Shown here: in pieces, positions 41,280 to 50,131 of the stretch
Numbering within the stretch: position 1 is the first letter of the stretch
Layout of the letters: every line of letters starts with the position of its first letter
NCBI RefSeq assembly: GCF_001921205.1
Contig: NZ_MSIE01000056.1
Coordinates: forward strand, 1-64,000
DNA: 64,000 nt
Direction: 5' to 3'
DNA from: Actinophytocola xanthii
GTDB lineage: Bacteria; Actinomycetota; Actinomycetes; Mycobacteriales; Pseudonocardiaceae
Notes under the pieces: model-generated
Seen by the model: the letters and a program-made list of their open reading frames with translations, nothing else
Told to the model about the DNA's origin: nothing
Database searches by the model: none
Program-made: the position numbers and the translations under genes

Positions 41280-43588
41280 CAGGCGTGCCAGAGAAAACTC
41301 TCCCGACCTCCAGCCTGGACCTGGTCATCGGCGGGATGACGTGTGCCTCGTGCGCGGCGCGTATCGAGAAGAAGCTGAACCGGCTGCCCGGAGTCGAGGC
41401 GAGCGTCAACTACGCGACCGAGCGCGCCACCGTCTCCGCGCCCGCCACCGTGTCCACTGAGGACCTCGTTGCCGTGGTGGAGAAGCTGGGCTACACGGCC
41501 GCCCCGCCGCGCCCGCCGGCGGCGGAGCCGGCCGAACTCGAGCGGCGTTCGCTGCGGACCCGGCTGCTGGTCAGCCTCGCGCTGTCGGTGCCGGTGGTCG
41601 TGCTGGCGATGGTGCCGGCGTGGCAGTTCGAGTACTGGCAGTGGGCCTCGCTCACCCTGGCCGCGCCGGTCGTGGTGTGGGGCGGGTTCCCCTTCCACCG
41701 CGCCGCCTGGACGAACCTGCGCCACGGCGCGGCCACGATGGACACCCTGATCTCCATGGGCACGCTCGCCGCGTTCGCGTGGTCGCTGTACGCGCTGTTC
41801 TTCGGCACCGCGGGCACACCGGGGATGACTCACCCGTTCCGGCTGACCATCGAGCGCTCCGCGGGTGCGGGTGCGATCTACCTCGAGGTCGCGGCCGGCG
41901 TGGTCACGTTCATCCTCGCCGGCCGGTACTTCGAGGCACGCGCCAAGTCCCGCGCCGGTTCCGCTCTGCGTGCGCTGCTCGAGTTGGGGGCCAAGGACGT
42001 CGCCGTGCTGCGGGACGGCCGGGAGACGCGTGTGCCGGCCGAGCGGCTGGTCGTCGGGGACCTGTTCGTCGTCCGGCCGGGGGAGAAGGTCGCCACGGAC
42101 GGTGTCGTCGAGGACGGGGCGTCCGCGGTGGACGAGAGCATGCTGACCGGGGAGTCGGTCCCGGTCGAGGTCGGCCCCGGCGACCGGGTGGTCGGCGCCA
42201 CCGTCAACGCGTCCGGACGGCTCGTCGTGCGGGCCACCAGGGTCGGTGCCGACACCCAGCTCGCCCGGATGGCCGAGCTGGTCGAGCAGGCCCAGACCGG
42301 CAAGGCGCGGGTACAGCGGCTGGCCGACCGGGTGTCGGCGGTGTTCGTCCCCGTCGTGATCGGGTTGGCGGTGGCGGTACTCGGGTTCTGGCTCGGCACC
42401 GGCACACCGGTCGAGTCGGCGTTCACCGCGGCGGTGGCGGTACTCATCATCGCCTGCCCGTGCGCCCTCGGGCTGGCCACGCCCACGGCGCTGCTCGTCG
42501 GTACCGGACGGGGTGCGCAGCTTGGCATCCTGATTCGGGGTCCGGAGGTGCTCGAGTCGACCCGCCGGGTGGACACGGTGGTGCTGGACAAGACCGGCAC
42601 CCTCACCACCGGGCAGATGTCCCTTGTGGACGTCGTGCCGGCGCCGGGCGAGTCACGGGCCCGGCTGCTGCTCCTCGCCGGTGCGCTCGAGGAGGCATCC
42701 GAGCACCCGGTGGCCCGGGCTGTCGTGGCCTCGGCTCGCGCCGAGGTGGGCGCGCTGCCCGCGGTCTCCGCGTTCCGCGCGGTACCCGGGCTGGGCGTGC
42801 GGGGCGTGGTCGAGGACGGCGTCGACAGCAGCGAGGTCCTCGTCGGCCGAGCGGCCGATGCCCAGGACTGGCTGCCCCGGCCGGACACCGAACTCGAGCG
42901 AGCCGCCCGCGCTGCCGAGGAGCGGGGCCACACGGTGGTGAGCGTGGCCTGGGCGGGGGAGGTCCGCGGCCTGCTGGTCGTCGCCGACACGGTCAAGCCG
43001 ACCAGCCCGGCCGCGGTCCGGCAGCTGCGTGACCTCGGGTTGTCACCGGTCATGCTGACCGGTGACAACGAGACGGTCGCCCGGGCGGTCGCGGAGGAGG
43101 TGGGCATCGACGAGGTGATCGCCGGTGTGCTCCCGGCCGACAAGGTCGAGGAGGTCCGTCGGCTGCAGTCCGCGGGTCGGGTCGTCGCCATGGTCGGCGA
43201 CGGAGTGAACGACGCGGCCGCCCTGGCCCAGGCGGATCTCGGCCTGGCCATGGGAACGGGTACCGACGTGGCGATCGAGGCGAGCGACCTGACCCTCGTA
43301 CGGGGTGACCTCCGGGCCGCCGCCGACGCCATCCGGCTCTCCCGGCGCACGCTCAACATCATTCGCGGCAACCTGTTCTGGGCGTTCGCCTACAACGTCG
43401 CCACGATCCCGGTTGCCGCGGCGGGCCTGCTCAACCCGATGCTCGCCGGTGCGGTGATGGCCTTCAGCTCGGTGTTCGTGGTGACCAACAGCCTGCGGCT
43501 GCGTGCCTTCCGGGTTCTCCCCGGCAACGGGACCGCGCCCGCCCTCGATCGTCCGGAGCGGCCGGCGGCCCTCGTCCCCGCTGCCTGA
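41276..43588 (+). CDS. copA: Copper-exporting P1B-type ATPase
   Basis: 770 residues from a GTG overlapping the preceding stop. One N-terminal metal-binding domain ([16 protein letters not shown]), actuator TGES, transmembrane CPC metal site (IIACPCALG), phosphorylation motif DKTGTLT, SEHP nucleotide motif, hinge GDGVNDAAA. Together these identify a CPx-type Cu(I) exporter. It ends with an alanine-rich tail and is followed by an intrinsic terminator at 43597-43616. Confidence 0.94.
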   Translation: MTGVPEKTLPTSSLDLVIGGMTCASCAARIEKKLNRLPGVEASVNYATERATVSAPATVSTEDLVAVVEKLGYTAAPPRPPAAEPAELERRSLRTRLLVSLALSVPVVVLAMVPAWQFEYWQWASLTLAAPVVVWGGFPFHRAAWTNLRHGAATMDTLISMGTLAAFAWSLYALFFGTAGTPGMTHPFRLTIERSAGAGAIYLEVAAGVVTFILAGRYFEARAKSRAGSALRALLELGAKDVAVLRDGRETRVPAERLVVGDLFVVRPGEKVATDGVVEDGASAVDESMLTGESVPVEVGPGDRVVGATVNASGRLVVRATRVGADTQLARMAELVEQAQTGKARVQRLADRVSAVFVPVVIGLAVAVLGFWLGTGTPVESAFTAAVAVLIIACPCALGLATPTALLVGTGRGAQLGILIRGPEVLESTRRVDTVVLDKTGTLTTGQMSLVDVVPAPGESRARLLLLAGALEEASEHPVARAVVASARAEVGALPAVSAFRAVPGLGVRGVVEDGVDSSEVLVGRAADAQDWLPRPDTELERAARAAEERGHTVVSVAWAGEVRGLLVVADTVKPTSPAAVRQLRDLGLSPVMLTGDNETVARAVAEEVGIDEVIAGVLPADKVEEVRRLQSAGRVVAMVGDGVNDAAALAQADLGLAMGTGTDVAIEASDLTLVRGDLRAAADAIRLSRRTLNIIRGNLFWAFAYNVATIPVAAAGLLNPMLAGAVMAFSSVFVVTNSLRLRAFRVLPGNGTAPALDRPERPAALVPAA

Positions 43589-43596
43589 GCACCCGC

Positions 43597-43616
43597 GCAC
43601 CCGTAGGGTGCTTTTT
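43597..43616 (+). terminator. Intrinsic terminator of copA that also carries a promoter hexamer
   Basis: Stem GCACCC (43597-43602)/GGGTGC (43606-43611), loop GTA, then five T residues: a true U-tract terminator, uncommon in this window. The hexamer TAGGGT (43604-43609) inside the stem lies 7 bases before the next gene's GTG at 43617 and could be its -10 box. Confidence 0.6.
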
Positions 43617-44153
43617 GTGACCAGTCAGAAGGATCGGATGCTCGCGGGTGAGCCCTACGTCGCGGACGACCCGGAGCTGGCCGCCGACCTCGCGCGCGCG
43701 TCAAGGCTCAGCGCCGTCTTCAACGCCAGTGCCGCCGCCGACGACCTCGCCGAGCTGCTCGGCGAGGTCGGCGAGGGCACCGAGGTCCGGCCGCCGCTGT
43801 GGGTGGACTACGGCTACCAGATCTCGATCGGACCCCGGTCGTTCGTGAACTACGGCGCGGTGATGCTCGACGTCGCGAAGATCACCATCGGCGCGGATGT
43901 CCAGCTGGGCCCGTACGTCCAGCTGCTGACGCCGACCCACCCCACCGACCCGGAGCTGCGCCGGGCCAAGTGGGAGGCCGCCGAGCCGATCACGATCGGG
44001 GACAACGTCTGGCTCGGGGGTGGGGTCATCGTCTGCCCCGGCGTGACCATCGGCGAGAACACCGTCGTCGGCGCCGGCGCCGTGGTCGTCAAGAACCTGC
44101 CGCCGAACGTGGTCGCGGTCGGCAACCCCGCCCGCGTGGTTCGGCGGGTGTAG
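43617..44153 (+). CDS. Maltose O-acetyltransferase-like (LacA/Maa) left-handed beta-helix enzyme
   Basis: 178 residues. The N-terminus (SQKDRMLAGEPYVADDPEL) and the hexapeptide repeat region (ITIGDNVWLGGGVIVCPGVTIGENTVVGAGAVVVKNLPPNVVAVGNPARV) match maltose/galactoside acetyltransferases; the active-site His region is LLTPTHPTD. It transfers acetyl from acetyl-CoA to a sugar. The GTG at 43617 aligns with the E. coli Maa N-terminus and may be leaderless; ATG at 43638 (AGAAGGA upstream) is an alternative. Confidence 0.88.
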   Translation: MTSQKDRMLAGEPYVADDPELAADLARASRLSAVFNASAAADDLAELLGEVGEGTEVRPPLWVDYGYQISIGPRSFVNYGAVMLDVAKITIGADVQLGPYVQLLTPTHPTDPELRRAKWEAAEPITIGDNVWLGGGVIVCPGVTIGENTVVGAGAVVVKNLPPNVVAVGNPARVVRRV

Positions 44154-44195
44154 GAGCCTGGGCGTACTGGTCGTGAGGTGGTGACGGCGTACCCG

Positions 44196-44242
44196 CTCCC
44201 TCACGGGAGGGAGAGCGCGGATCGCTCTCGTCGGCGATCCGC
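44196..44242. terminator. Pair of hairpins downstream of the acetyltransferase
   Basis: A 5-bp stem CTCCC/GGGAG (44196-44200/44205-44209) and a 9-bp stem GCGGATCGC/GCGATCCGC (44217-44225/44234-44242) lie between the acetyltransferase stop and the next start. Probably a termination region. Confidence 0.45.
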
Positions 44243-44272
44243 TGGCTGGTCGGACGGACCACGATCGACCGC

Positions 44273-44848
44273 ATGAACCTTGCCTTTCTCGCCGCACCAC
44301 TGCTCGTGTTCGCCTACGGGGTGATCAGGATTCTCGACGGGCTCGACGGCGCCCGCGGACCCGGACTGGCCTGGACCACGGGGCATCTCGCGTTCCTCGG
44401 CGCCCTGGCGGCGTTCCTGGTCGTCTTCGTCCACCTGCGGCGGCTCGCCGGCCGTGACGGGTTCTCGACGGTCAGCGTGGCGGTCGCCTCCGCCGGTGCG
44501 CTCACCCTGTTCGCACAGTTCGTTGTGGACATCGTCGTCGGCTTCGTGGCCGAGGACCACGCGGCGATGCGCGTGATCGCCTCAGACGTCTCGGACAACC
44601 AGGTCGTCTCGCTGGTCCTGTACGAAGTAGGGCCCTACCTGTTCTACGTCGGTCTGCTCGCACTGGTCATCCAGCTGGCCATCGCCCGCCGGGTGGTCTG
44701 GTGGGCCTCGGCGCTGGTCGTGGTGAGCCAGGTCCTCCCGGTGTTCGACAAGGACCTCATCCCGGTCGGCGCGCTCGTCCTGCTCGCGCCGTTCGTGGTC
44801 ATCGGCCGACAGGTCGCCACGCCCAGGAGGGTGTCGGCGTCCGTGTGA
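44273..44848 (+). CDS. Membrane protein upstream of a two-component system
   Basis: 191 residues with about six hydrophobic helices (LAFLAAPLLVFAYGVIRIL, TGHLAFLGALAAFLVVFVHL, SVAVASAGALTLFAQFVVDIVV, VGPYLFYVGLLALVIQLAIA and others). No family recognised. A CACGAT hexamer 7 bases before the ATG may be its -10 box. Its stop is overlapped by the histidine kinase GTG, so it belongs to the same operon and may be the sensed or regulated membrane partner. Confidence 0.75.
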   Translation: MNLAFLAAPLLVFAYGVIRILDGLDGARGPGLAWTTGHLAFLGALAAFLVVFVHLRRLAGRDGFSTVSVAVASAGALTLFAQFVVDIVVGFVAEDHAAMRVIASDVSDNQVVSLVLYEVGPYLFYVGLLALVIQLAIARRVVWWASALVVVSQVLPVFDKDLIPVGALVLLAPFVVIGRQVATPRRVSASV

Positions 44849-45957
44849 GGATGGCGGTCATGCATACCTGGTCACGGCCGCTTCGGGTCGACGTGGGTCT
44901 GGTCGTGGTGGTGGTGTGCGTGCAGCTGTGGCCGTTCCTCATCCGCACGAGCGAGTCCGGTGAGCCCTGGGACCCGTGGGGCTACGTCGTCGTGGTGGCC
45001 TCGGCCGTGCCGGTGCTGTGGCGCAGGCGAGCGCCGGTAGTCGCGCTGACGACGAGCCTCGTCGCCACCTCGCTGTACGACACCGTCGGGCCGACACCGG
45101 AACAGCCGGTCTGGTACGGCGGCCTGGTCGTCGCGTACACCGTGGCCGTCCAGTCCGCGCCGCGGGTGCGCATCACGATGCTGGTACTGACGATCTGCGG
45201 GAGTGTCCTGTTGAGTTCGTCCACGACCGCGCTGCGGTTCGCCGTCATGTTCGTCGCCGTGTACGCGATCGGCAGGGCCGCTGCCGAGTCCCGGGCGAGA
45301 ACGGCTCGGTTGGAGGAGGAACGCGGCCTGGCGGCGGAGCGTGCCGCGGAACGGGAACGGGCGAGGATCGCCCGCGACATGCACGACATCCTGTCGCACG
45401 CGGTCAGCCTGATGGTGGTCCAGGCCGAGGCCGGCCCGGTCGTGCTGGCCAGGGCTCCGGCCGACGCCGAGGCCGCGTTCGACGCCATAGCGGCCGCCGG
45501 TCGGGACGCGATGGTCCAACTACGCCGGATCCTGACCGTGCTCAGGACCGAGGACGGACCGCACGCGCCACAGCCCACACTGGACGACCTTCCGTCGCTC
45601 GTGGCCGGCGTGTCCGGTCTGCCCGTCGCCTACGAGGTCGCGGGCGAGCCCGTCCCGCTGTCCCCCGACGTGGAGCTGGCCGTGTACCGCATCACGCAGG
45701 AAGCGCTCACCAACATTGTCCGCCACGCGAACGCGAGCCGTGCCGAGGTCCACCTGGCGTGGTCCGGGATGGCCCTGACGCTGACCGTGACCGACGACGG
45801 CACACCGAAACCGGTCGGGGCCGGCGGCAACGGCCTCATCGGCATCCGTGAACGGGCTGCGGCGTGCGGTGGCGGCGCCGAGCTGGGCCCCCGCCAGGAC
45901 GCCCGCGGCTTCCGGGTCGCCGTCCGGTTCCCCCTCCGGGCGGTGGTGGCACCGTGA
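44845..45957 (+). CDS. NarL-type sensor histidine kinase
   Basis: 370 residues; GTG overlaps the previous stop. Several N-terminal membrane segments act as sensor. The HisKA_3 box ERARIARDMHDILSHAVSLMVVQAE contains the phosphorylated His; the ATPase region has NIVRHANAS (N box) and GGNGLIGIRERAAACGG (G box). Partner of the next gene, with which it shares a GTGA overlap. Ligand unknown. Confidence 0.9.
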   Translation: MRMAVMHTWSRPLRVDVGLVVVVVCVQLWPFLIRTSESGEPWDPWGYVVVVASAVPVLWRRRAPVVALTTSLVATSLYDTVGPTPEQPVWYGGLVVAYTVAVQSAPRVRITMLVLTICGSVLLSSSTTALRFAVMFVAVYAIGRAAAESRARTARLEEERGLAAERAAERERARIARDMHDILSHAVSLMVVQAEAGPVVLARAPADAEAAFDAIAAAGRDAMVQLRRILTVLRTEDGPHAPQPTLDDLPSLVAGVSGLPVAYEVAGEPVPLSPDVELAVYRITQEALTNIVRHANASRAEVHLAWSGMALTLTVTDDGTPKPVGAGGNGLIGIRERAAACGGGAELGPRQDARGFRVAVRFPLRAVVAP

Positions 45958-46607
45958 CGCTGCGGGTGGTGGTGGCCGACGACCAGGAACTGGTCCGAGC
46001 CGGGTTCAGCATGATCCTCGCCGCACAACCTGACATCGAGGTGGTCGCCGAGGCGGGCGACGGGGCGGAGGCGGTCGCGGCGGTTCACCAGCACCAGCCG
46101 GACGTGGTGCTGCTGGACATCCGGATGCCGGGCATGGACGGCATCGCGGCGGCGCGGGCGGTCTGCGCCGAGAGCGGGTGCCGCGCGATCATGCTGACCA
46201 CGTTCGACCTGGACGAGTACGTCTTCCAGGCCCTCCAGGCAGGCGCGAGCGGGTTTCTGCTCAAGGACGTGAGACGCGACGACCTCGTCCACGCGGTGCG
46301 GGTGGTCGCCGCCGGGGAGGCGTTGCTGTCCCCGTCGGTCACCAGAAAGCTGATCGCGCGGTTCACGGCGCGACCGGGGCAGCCCTCCCCGGCGAGGCTC
46401 GCGGCCCTCACCGCCCGCGAGCGGGAAACCTTGCGGATGATGGCGAAGGGCCTGAGCAACGCGGAGATAGCCGCGGTCATGGTGGTCAGCGAACACACGG
46501 TGAAGACCCACGTCAGCAATGTGCTGAGCAAACTCGGCCTGCGTGACCGAATCCAGGCCCTGATCGCCGCCTACGAGACCGGCCTGGTGGTTCCCGGCGT
46601 GGACTGA
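45954..46607 (+). CDS. LuxR/NarL-type response regulator
   Basis: 217 residues. Receiver domain with VVVADDQELVRAGF, phosphoacceptor Asp in VVLLDIRMPGMDG, and Lys in FLLKDVRRDDLV. The LuxR helix-turn-helix is LTARERETLRMMAKGLSNAEIAAVMVVSEHTVKTHVSNVLSKLGLRD. The GTG overlaps the kinase stop. Targets are probably its own operon and unidentified genes. Confidence 0.93.
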   Translation: MTLRVVVADDQELVRAGFSMILAAQPDIEVVAEAGDGAEAVAAVHQHQPDVVLLDIRMPGMDGIAAARAVCAESGCRAIMLTTFDLDEYVFQALQAGASGFLLKDVRRDDLVHAVRVVAAGEALLSPSVTRKLIARFTARPGQPSPARLAALTARERETLRMMAKGLSNAEIAAVMVVSEHTVKTHVSNVLSKLGLRDRIQALIAAYETGLVVPGVD

Positions 46608-46621
46608 ACCCACCGCGTCCG

Positions 46622-46663
46622 GCGGGTGGGGACGAACGCGCTCCGGCGTTCGTCCCCACCCGC
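46622..46663. terminator. Long perfect hairpin between convergent operons
   Basis: An 18-bp perfect stem, GCGGGTGGGGACGAACGC (46622-46639) with complement at 46646-46663 and a 6-base loop, lies between the response-regulator stop and the convergent stop at 46711. Very stable bidirectional terminator. Confidence 0.7.
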
Positions 46664-46710
46664 GGTTCGGCTGCCTCCTGCGGTGAGCCCGCTTGGCGGG
46701 CACGTCCCGC

Positions 46711-48969
46711 CTACGGGTAGTTGGCCACGTAGCTCACCTGGTGCGCCTGGTTCGCCACCTCCCCGGTGTCGTTGATGACCCGGTTGATCGTGCCGACGCC
46801 GCCAAGCGAGACGGTGACCAGCCCGTGGAACCGCACCCCGGCCCGGTTCGGCACCTCGAACCCGCGGCTCGCCACGACCGCGGGGTTGACGTTGAAGTAG
46901 CAGTAAACGCCCACACCCCACGCCTCGTGGGTGGTGACGGAGTCGGCGACCTTGTACGCCGCCCAGCCGAGGCTGCCGCCGCCGCTGGTCCACGACGCGT
47001 TGTTCGGCGGGTCGTAGGGCATCTCGTTCTGGTAGAAGTAGGTCCGGCCGCCGTTGCCGTTCCAGATGGTGTTGTACTGCTGGTAGTGCTCGACGAACAG
47101 GCCGTACATCGTGACGTTGTCGCCGTTGACCACCAGCCCGTTGGCCGCGGTGTTGGTGTTCCAGCCGATGCCCGCGCCGTGGTCACCGCGCCACAGCCAC
47201 ATGTGGTCGCCGATCACGTCGTCGCTGTTGATCCGTAGGGAGACCGTGGCCCGACCCGCGTGCGCGCCGCCGACGCGGAAGAACACGTCGTGCAGCGAGG
47301 TCGGGTTCGCCGCGTGGCTCGCTGACGACCCGGACGGCCCGATCTCCACCAGCACGGGGGAGTTCACCGGCCCGGCGTCGACCAGGAACCCGGCCAGCTT
47401 CACTCCGTCTACATCGGACACCGTCATTGCCGGCAGTCCGGTGTCCGGCACCAGCGTCGCCACCCCGAGGCCGAGCACGACGGTGTTCGGGTTGGTCACC
47501 CGGATCGTGTCGTTCAGGTGGTGCACGCCCGGGGTCAGCAGCAGGTGCTTTCCCTCGGCCAGCGCGGCGTTGATCGTGGCCGCCGGCGTGCCGAGCTGGA
47601 CGACGAAGAAGTCGGCCAGCGAGATCGAGCTTCCCGCCGGGGTTCCGGCGCCCCACGAGGTGCCGCGGGAGTTGGTCCGCAGCGCCGGCACGAAGACCCG
47701 GTACTCGCCGGCCGGGGTGACGTACAGGAACGGCTTCTCGCGGATCGTCGGCGTGGTGTCGACGACGGTGTGCGACGGGTTCGGGAAGTGCTGTGGCGGC
47801 GTACCCGTGCTGCCGGTGAACACCATGTTCCAGACCGAGCCCGACCACCCGCCGCGCAGCTCGCTGTTGCGGGTGAAGAACTGCTGCTGCGAGCCGGACT
47901 CGACGAGCCCGTCGATCCGCGAGTCGGCGATCAGGCCACCGCTGGCCCAGCCGTCGCCGCCGTTCCACAGCTGCACCTGGCCGCGCAGGTGCATCCGGCG
48001 GTAGGGGGCGGCCTGCGAGACCGCCCAGCGTTCGATCTGGCCGGCCGGCAGCGTCACCGAGAGGTTCTCCGCGGAGCGCCAGAAGTTCTGGGTGGCGTTG
48101 CCGAGGTTGTTCGGGTTGTCACCCTGCTGGAGCCAGTCGGCCTCGACGCGGATGTGCCCGTTGATGTTCACGTCGTCCGGCGAGAGCCCGAGCCCGGCGA
48201 CCTGGGTGTAGAAGCGCAGGTTGACATCGGCCTGGTAGCTGCCCGGCTTGAACAGCACGGCGTGGCGTTGGGTGCCGAACTGGTTGGTCTTCATCTGGGC
48301 GCTGATCTGGTCGAGCCGGCTCTGGATGGTGCTGGTCGGCGTCGACGGGTCGTAGACGTGGGTGTTGGGCCCGAGGTTGGGGTTGAACGGGTCGGTGTCC
48401 GGCACGCCGGGGCCGGTGTCGGTCGTGGTGAACACGCCGAGCTCCCAGAGGGAGTAGCCGTAGCCGGTCGCGCGGGCGGTCCCGTGGACGCGGAGGTAAC
48501 GGCCGGTCCCGGTGACGTCGAGCGTCTGGTTCCCGCCGGTGCCGGTGGTCGTCTGGTAGACCGTCGTCCACGTGGTGGCGTTTCCGGAGGTCTGGATCTC
48601 GAAGGCGCGGCCGTAGGCGGCCTCCCAGCTCAACGTCACGCGGCAGACGGACTGCGCCGTGCCGAGGTCGACCTGGATCCACTGGGGGTCGGCGAACGCG
48701 CTGGACCACCGCGTGGTCCCGGTCCCGTCGACGGCGGCGGAGGCCGGGGTGCCGGCGTTCTCCGTGGAGGAGGCCGTGGCGGGGCGGCCCTGGGCGATGT
48801 TGGTCGTGCCGCAGGCGGCGGCGGGCGACGTGGTTGGTGCGGTGGTTGGCGCGGTGGTCGGGCCCGCTGAGGCGGGTGTCGTGGCGGCCAGGCTGAGGGC
48901 GGTCGCCGCGATCGTGAGCAGGGCGAAGCGGCGCGACGGCCGCCGGCCAGGGTGCAGGGAGAGTCGCAT
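46711..48969 (-). CDS. Secreted discoidin/CBM32 plus beta-helix carbohydrate-active protein
   Basis: 752 residues. Sec signal (RRFALLTIAATALSLAATTPASA), a Thr/Pro linker, a discoidin/CBM32-type domain at about 50-185 (NIAQGRPATASSTENAGTPASAAVDGTGTTRWSS), then a right-handed beta-helix (HHLNDTIRVTNPNTVVLGLG and following coils) of about 500 residues. Resembles GH55/GH87-type glucanase scaffolds from actinomycetes, but catalytic residues cannot be assigned. Downstream of a LacI regulator with an operator at its promoter, so it likely degrades an extracellular polysaccharide. Confidence 0.82.
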   Translation of the reverse strand: MRLSLHPGRRPSRRFALLTIAATALSLAATTPASAGPTTAPTTAPTTSPAAACGTTNIAQGRPATASSTENAGTPASAAVDGTGTTRWSSAFADPQWIQVDLGTAQSVCRVTLSWEAAYGRAFEIQTSGNATTWTTVYQTTTGTGGNQTLDVTGTGRYLRVHGTARATGYGYSLWELGVFTTTDTGPGVPDTDPFNPNLGPNTHVYDPSTPTSTIQSRLDQISAQMKTNQFGTQRHAVLFKPGSYQADVNLRFYTQVAGLGLSPDDVNINGHIRVEADWLQQGDNPNNLGNATQNFWRSAENLSVTLPAGQIERWAVSQAAPYRRMHLRGQVQLWNGGDGWASGGLIADSRIDGLVESGSQQQFFTRNSELRGGWSGSVWNMVFTGSTGTPPQHFPNPSHTVVDTTPTIREKPFLYVTPAGEYRVFVPALRTNSRGTSWGAGTPAGSSISLADFFVVQLGTPAATINAALAEGKHLLLTPGVHHLNDTIRVTNPNTVVLGLGVATLVPDTGLPAMTVSDVDGVKLAGFLVDAGPVNSPVLVEIGPSGSSASHAANPTSLHDVFFRVGGAHAGRATVSLRINSDDVIGDHMWLWRGDHGAGIGWNTNTAANGLVVNGDNVTMYGLFVEHYQQYNTIWNGNGGRTYFYQNEMPYDPPNNASWTSGGGSLGWAAYKVADSVTTHEAWGVGVYCYFNVNPAVVASRGFEVPNRAGVRFHGLVTVSLGGVGTINRVINDTGEVANQAHQVSYVANYP

Positions 48970-49005
48970 GGGAGGTCCTATGGATCGATCCAGCAGGGGA
49001 GGAAT

Positions 49006-49024
49006 CGGTTCCGGAACCGGTTTC
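49006..49024. promoter_or_regulatory. LacI-type operator, overlapping palindromes
   Basis: CGGTTCCGGAACCG (49006-49019) is a perfect palindrome, and GGAACCGGTTTC (49013-49024) an overlapping near-palindrome with a central CG. LacI-family operators have this pattern. The site lies between the beta-helix gene and the LacI regulator, 37 bases upstream of the former. Confidence 0.6.
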
Positions 49025-49092
49025 GGACGGGATATGTCAACGATCCGCTACGGACAGCTGAACGTCAAGCAACAGTCCGTGGCGCCCCGGGC

Positions 49093-50091
49093 TCAGGCGG
49101 GAGCGGAGTCCCGGACGACGAGTGAGGTGGGGATGACGTGGGGGGCGTCGGGTAGCGGGCTCCCGTCGAGGTGGTCGAGGAGCATCGTCGCGGCGGCCTC
49201 ACCCATCTCCCGGCAGGGCTGGCGGACGGTGGTGAGCGTGGGCCGGACGTGGGCGGCGATCGCGATGTCGTCGAAGCCGACCACGGCGACGTCGTCGGGG
49301 ACCACCCGGCCGGCGGCCCGCAGGCCGTCCAGGACGCCCGCTGCCATCAGGTCGTTCTGCGCGAACACCGCGTCGAACGGGACGCCGGTGGCGAGCAGCT
49401 CCTCGATCCCGGCCTGGCCGCCGCCGCGGGTGAAGTCGCCCTCGGCCAGGAGGCGGTCGTCGAACGGGAGGCCGGATTCGGCGAGGCGGTCGCAGAAGCC
49501 CGTGGTCCGTTCCCGCGTGCAGGCGAAGTCGGCCGGACCGGACACCACCGCGAGCCGGCGCCGGCCGGTGGCGAGCAGGTGGGCGGCGGCGTCCGCCGCG
49601 CCCTCGCGGTTGCTCGTGGCCACGAGCGGGAAGCCGGGGTGGTGCCCGCGGTCGTCGATCATCACGACCGGCAGGCCGGAGTCGTGCAGACCCGTGACGT
49701 AACCCAGCGTGTCCGGCGGTTCCACGAGCAGCAGGCCGTCGAAGGCGTTGGCGGACACGTGCTTGGCGAACTGCGTCAGCGACTCCTCGCCGCGGTTCAT
49801 CGTGTTGAGCAGCAGGCCGTAGCCGCGTGCCTCGAGCACGTCGGCCACGCCCTGCAGCACGTCGCCCATCCACGGCCAGGTCAGGCCGGGCACGAGCATC
49901 CCCACGGTCTGGGTCCGGCCGCGGGCGAGCCCCACCGCCCGGGCACTGGGGGTGTAGCCGGTAGCCGCGATGACCTCGCGCACCCGGATCGCGGTGCCCG
50001 CGTCCACGTCACCCTTGTTGTTGAGCACCCGGGACACGGTGGTCTTGCTGACCCTGGCCCGCCGGGCGACCTCGGCGATCGTGACGCGCAT
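49093..50091 (-). CDS. LacI family transcriptional regulator
   Basis: 332 residues. N-terminal HTH VTIAEVARRARVSKTTVSRVLNNKGDVDAGTAIRVREVIAATGY with hinge helix, and a periplasmic-binding-protein domain (VGMLVPGLTWPWMGDVLQGV ... DAVFAQNDLMAAGVLDGLRAAGRVVPDDVAVVGFDD). A sugar-responsive repressor likely acting at 49006-49024 on the beta-helix gene downstream. ATG with a GAGGCGGG upstream. Confidence 0.93.
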   Translation of the reverse strand: MRVTIAEVARRARVSKTTVSRVLNNKGDVDAGTAIRVREVIAATGYTPSARAVGLARGRTQTVGMLVPGLTWPWMGDVLQGVADVLEARGYGLLLNTMNRGEESLTQFAKHVSANAFDGLLLVEPPDTLGYVTGLHDSGLPVVMIDDRGHHPGFPLVATSNREGAADAAAHLLATGRRRLAVVSGPADFACTRERTTGFCDRLAESGLPFDDRLLAEGDFTRGGGQAGIEELLATGVPFDAVFAQNDLMAAGVLDGLRAAGRVVPDDVAVVGFDDIAIAAHVRPTLTTVRQPCREMGEAAATMLLDHLDGSPLPDAPHVIPTSLVVRDSAPA

Positions 50092-50131
50092 GTTCCCGCC
50101 TCTTCGCTGGCTCCGTCCGGCCAGGATACGG

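Noticed and set aside
43638-44153. Shorter acetyltransferase starting at ATG 43638
   Set aside because: It has an AGAAGGA sequence upstream and remains possible, but the longer form aligns better with known Maa N-termini and has a well-placed -10 hexamer.
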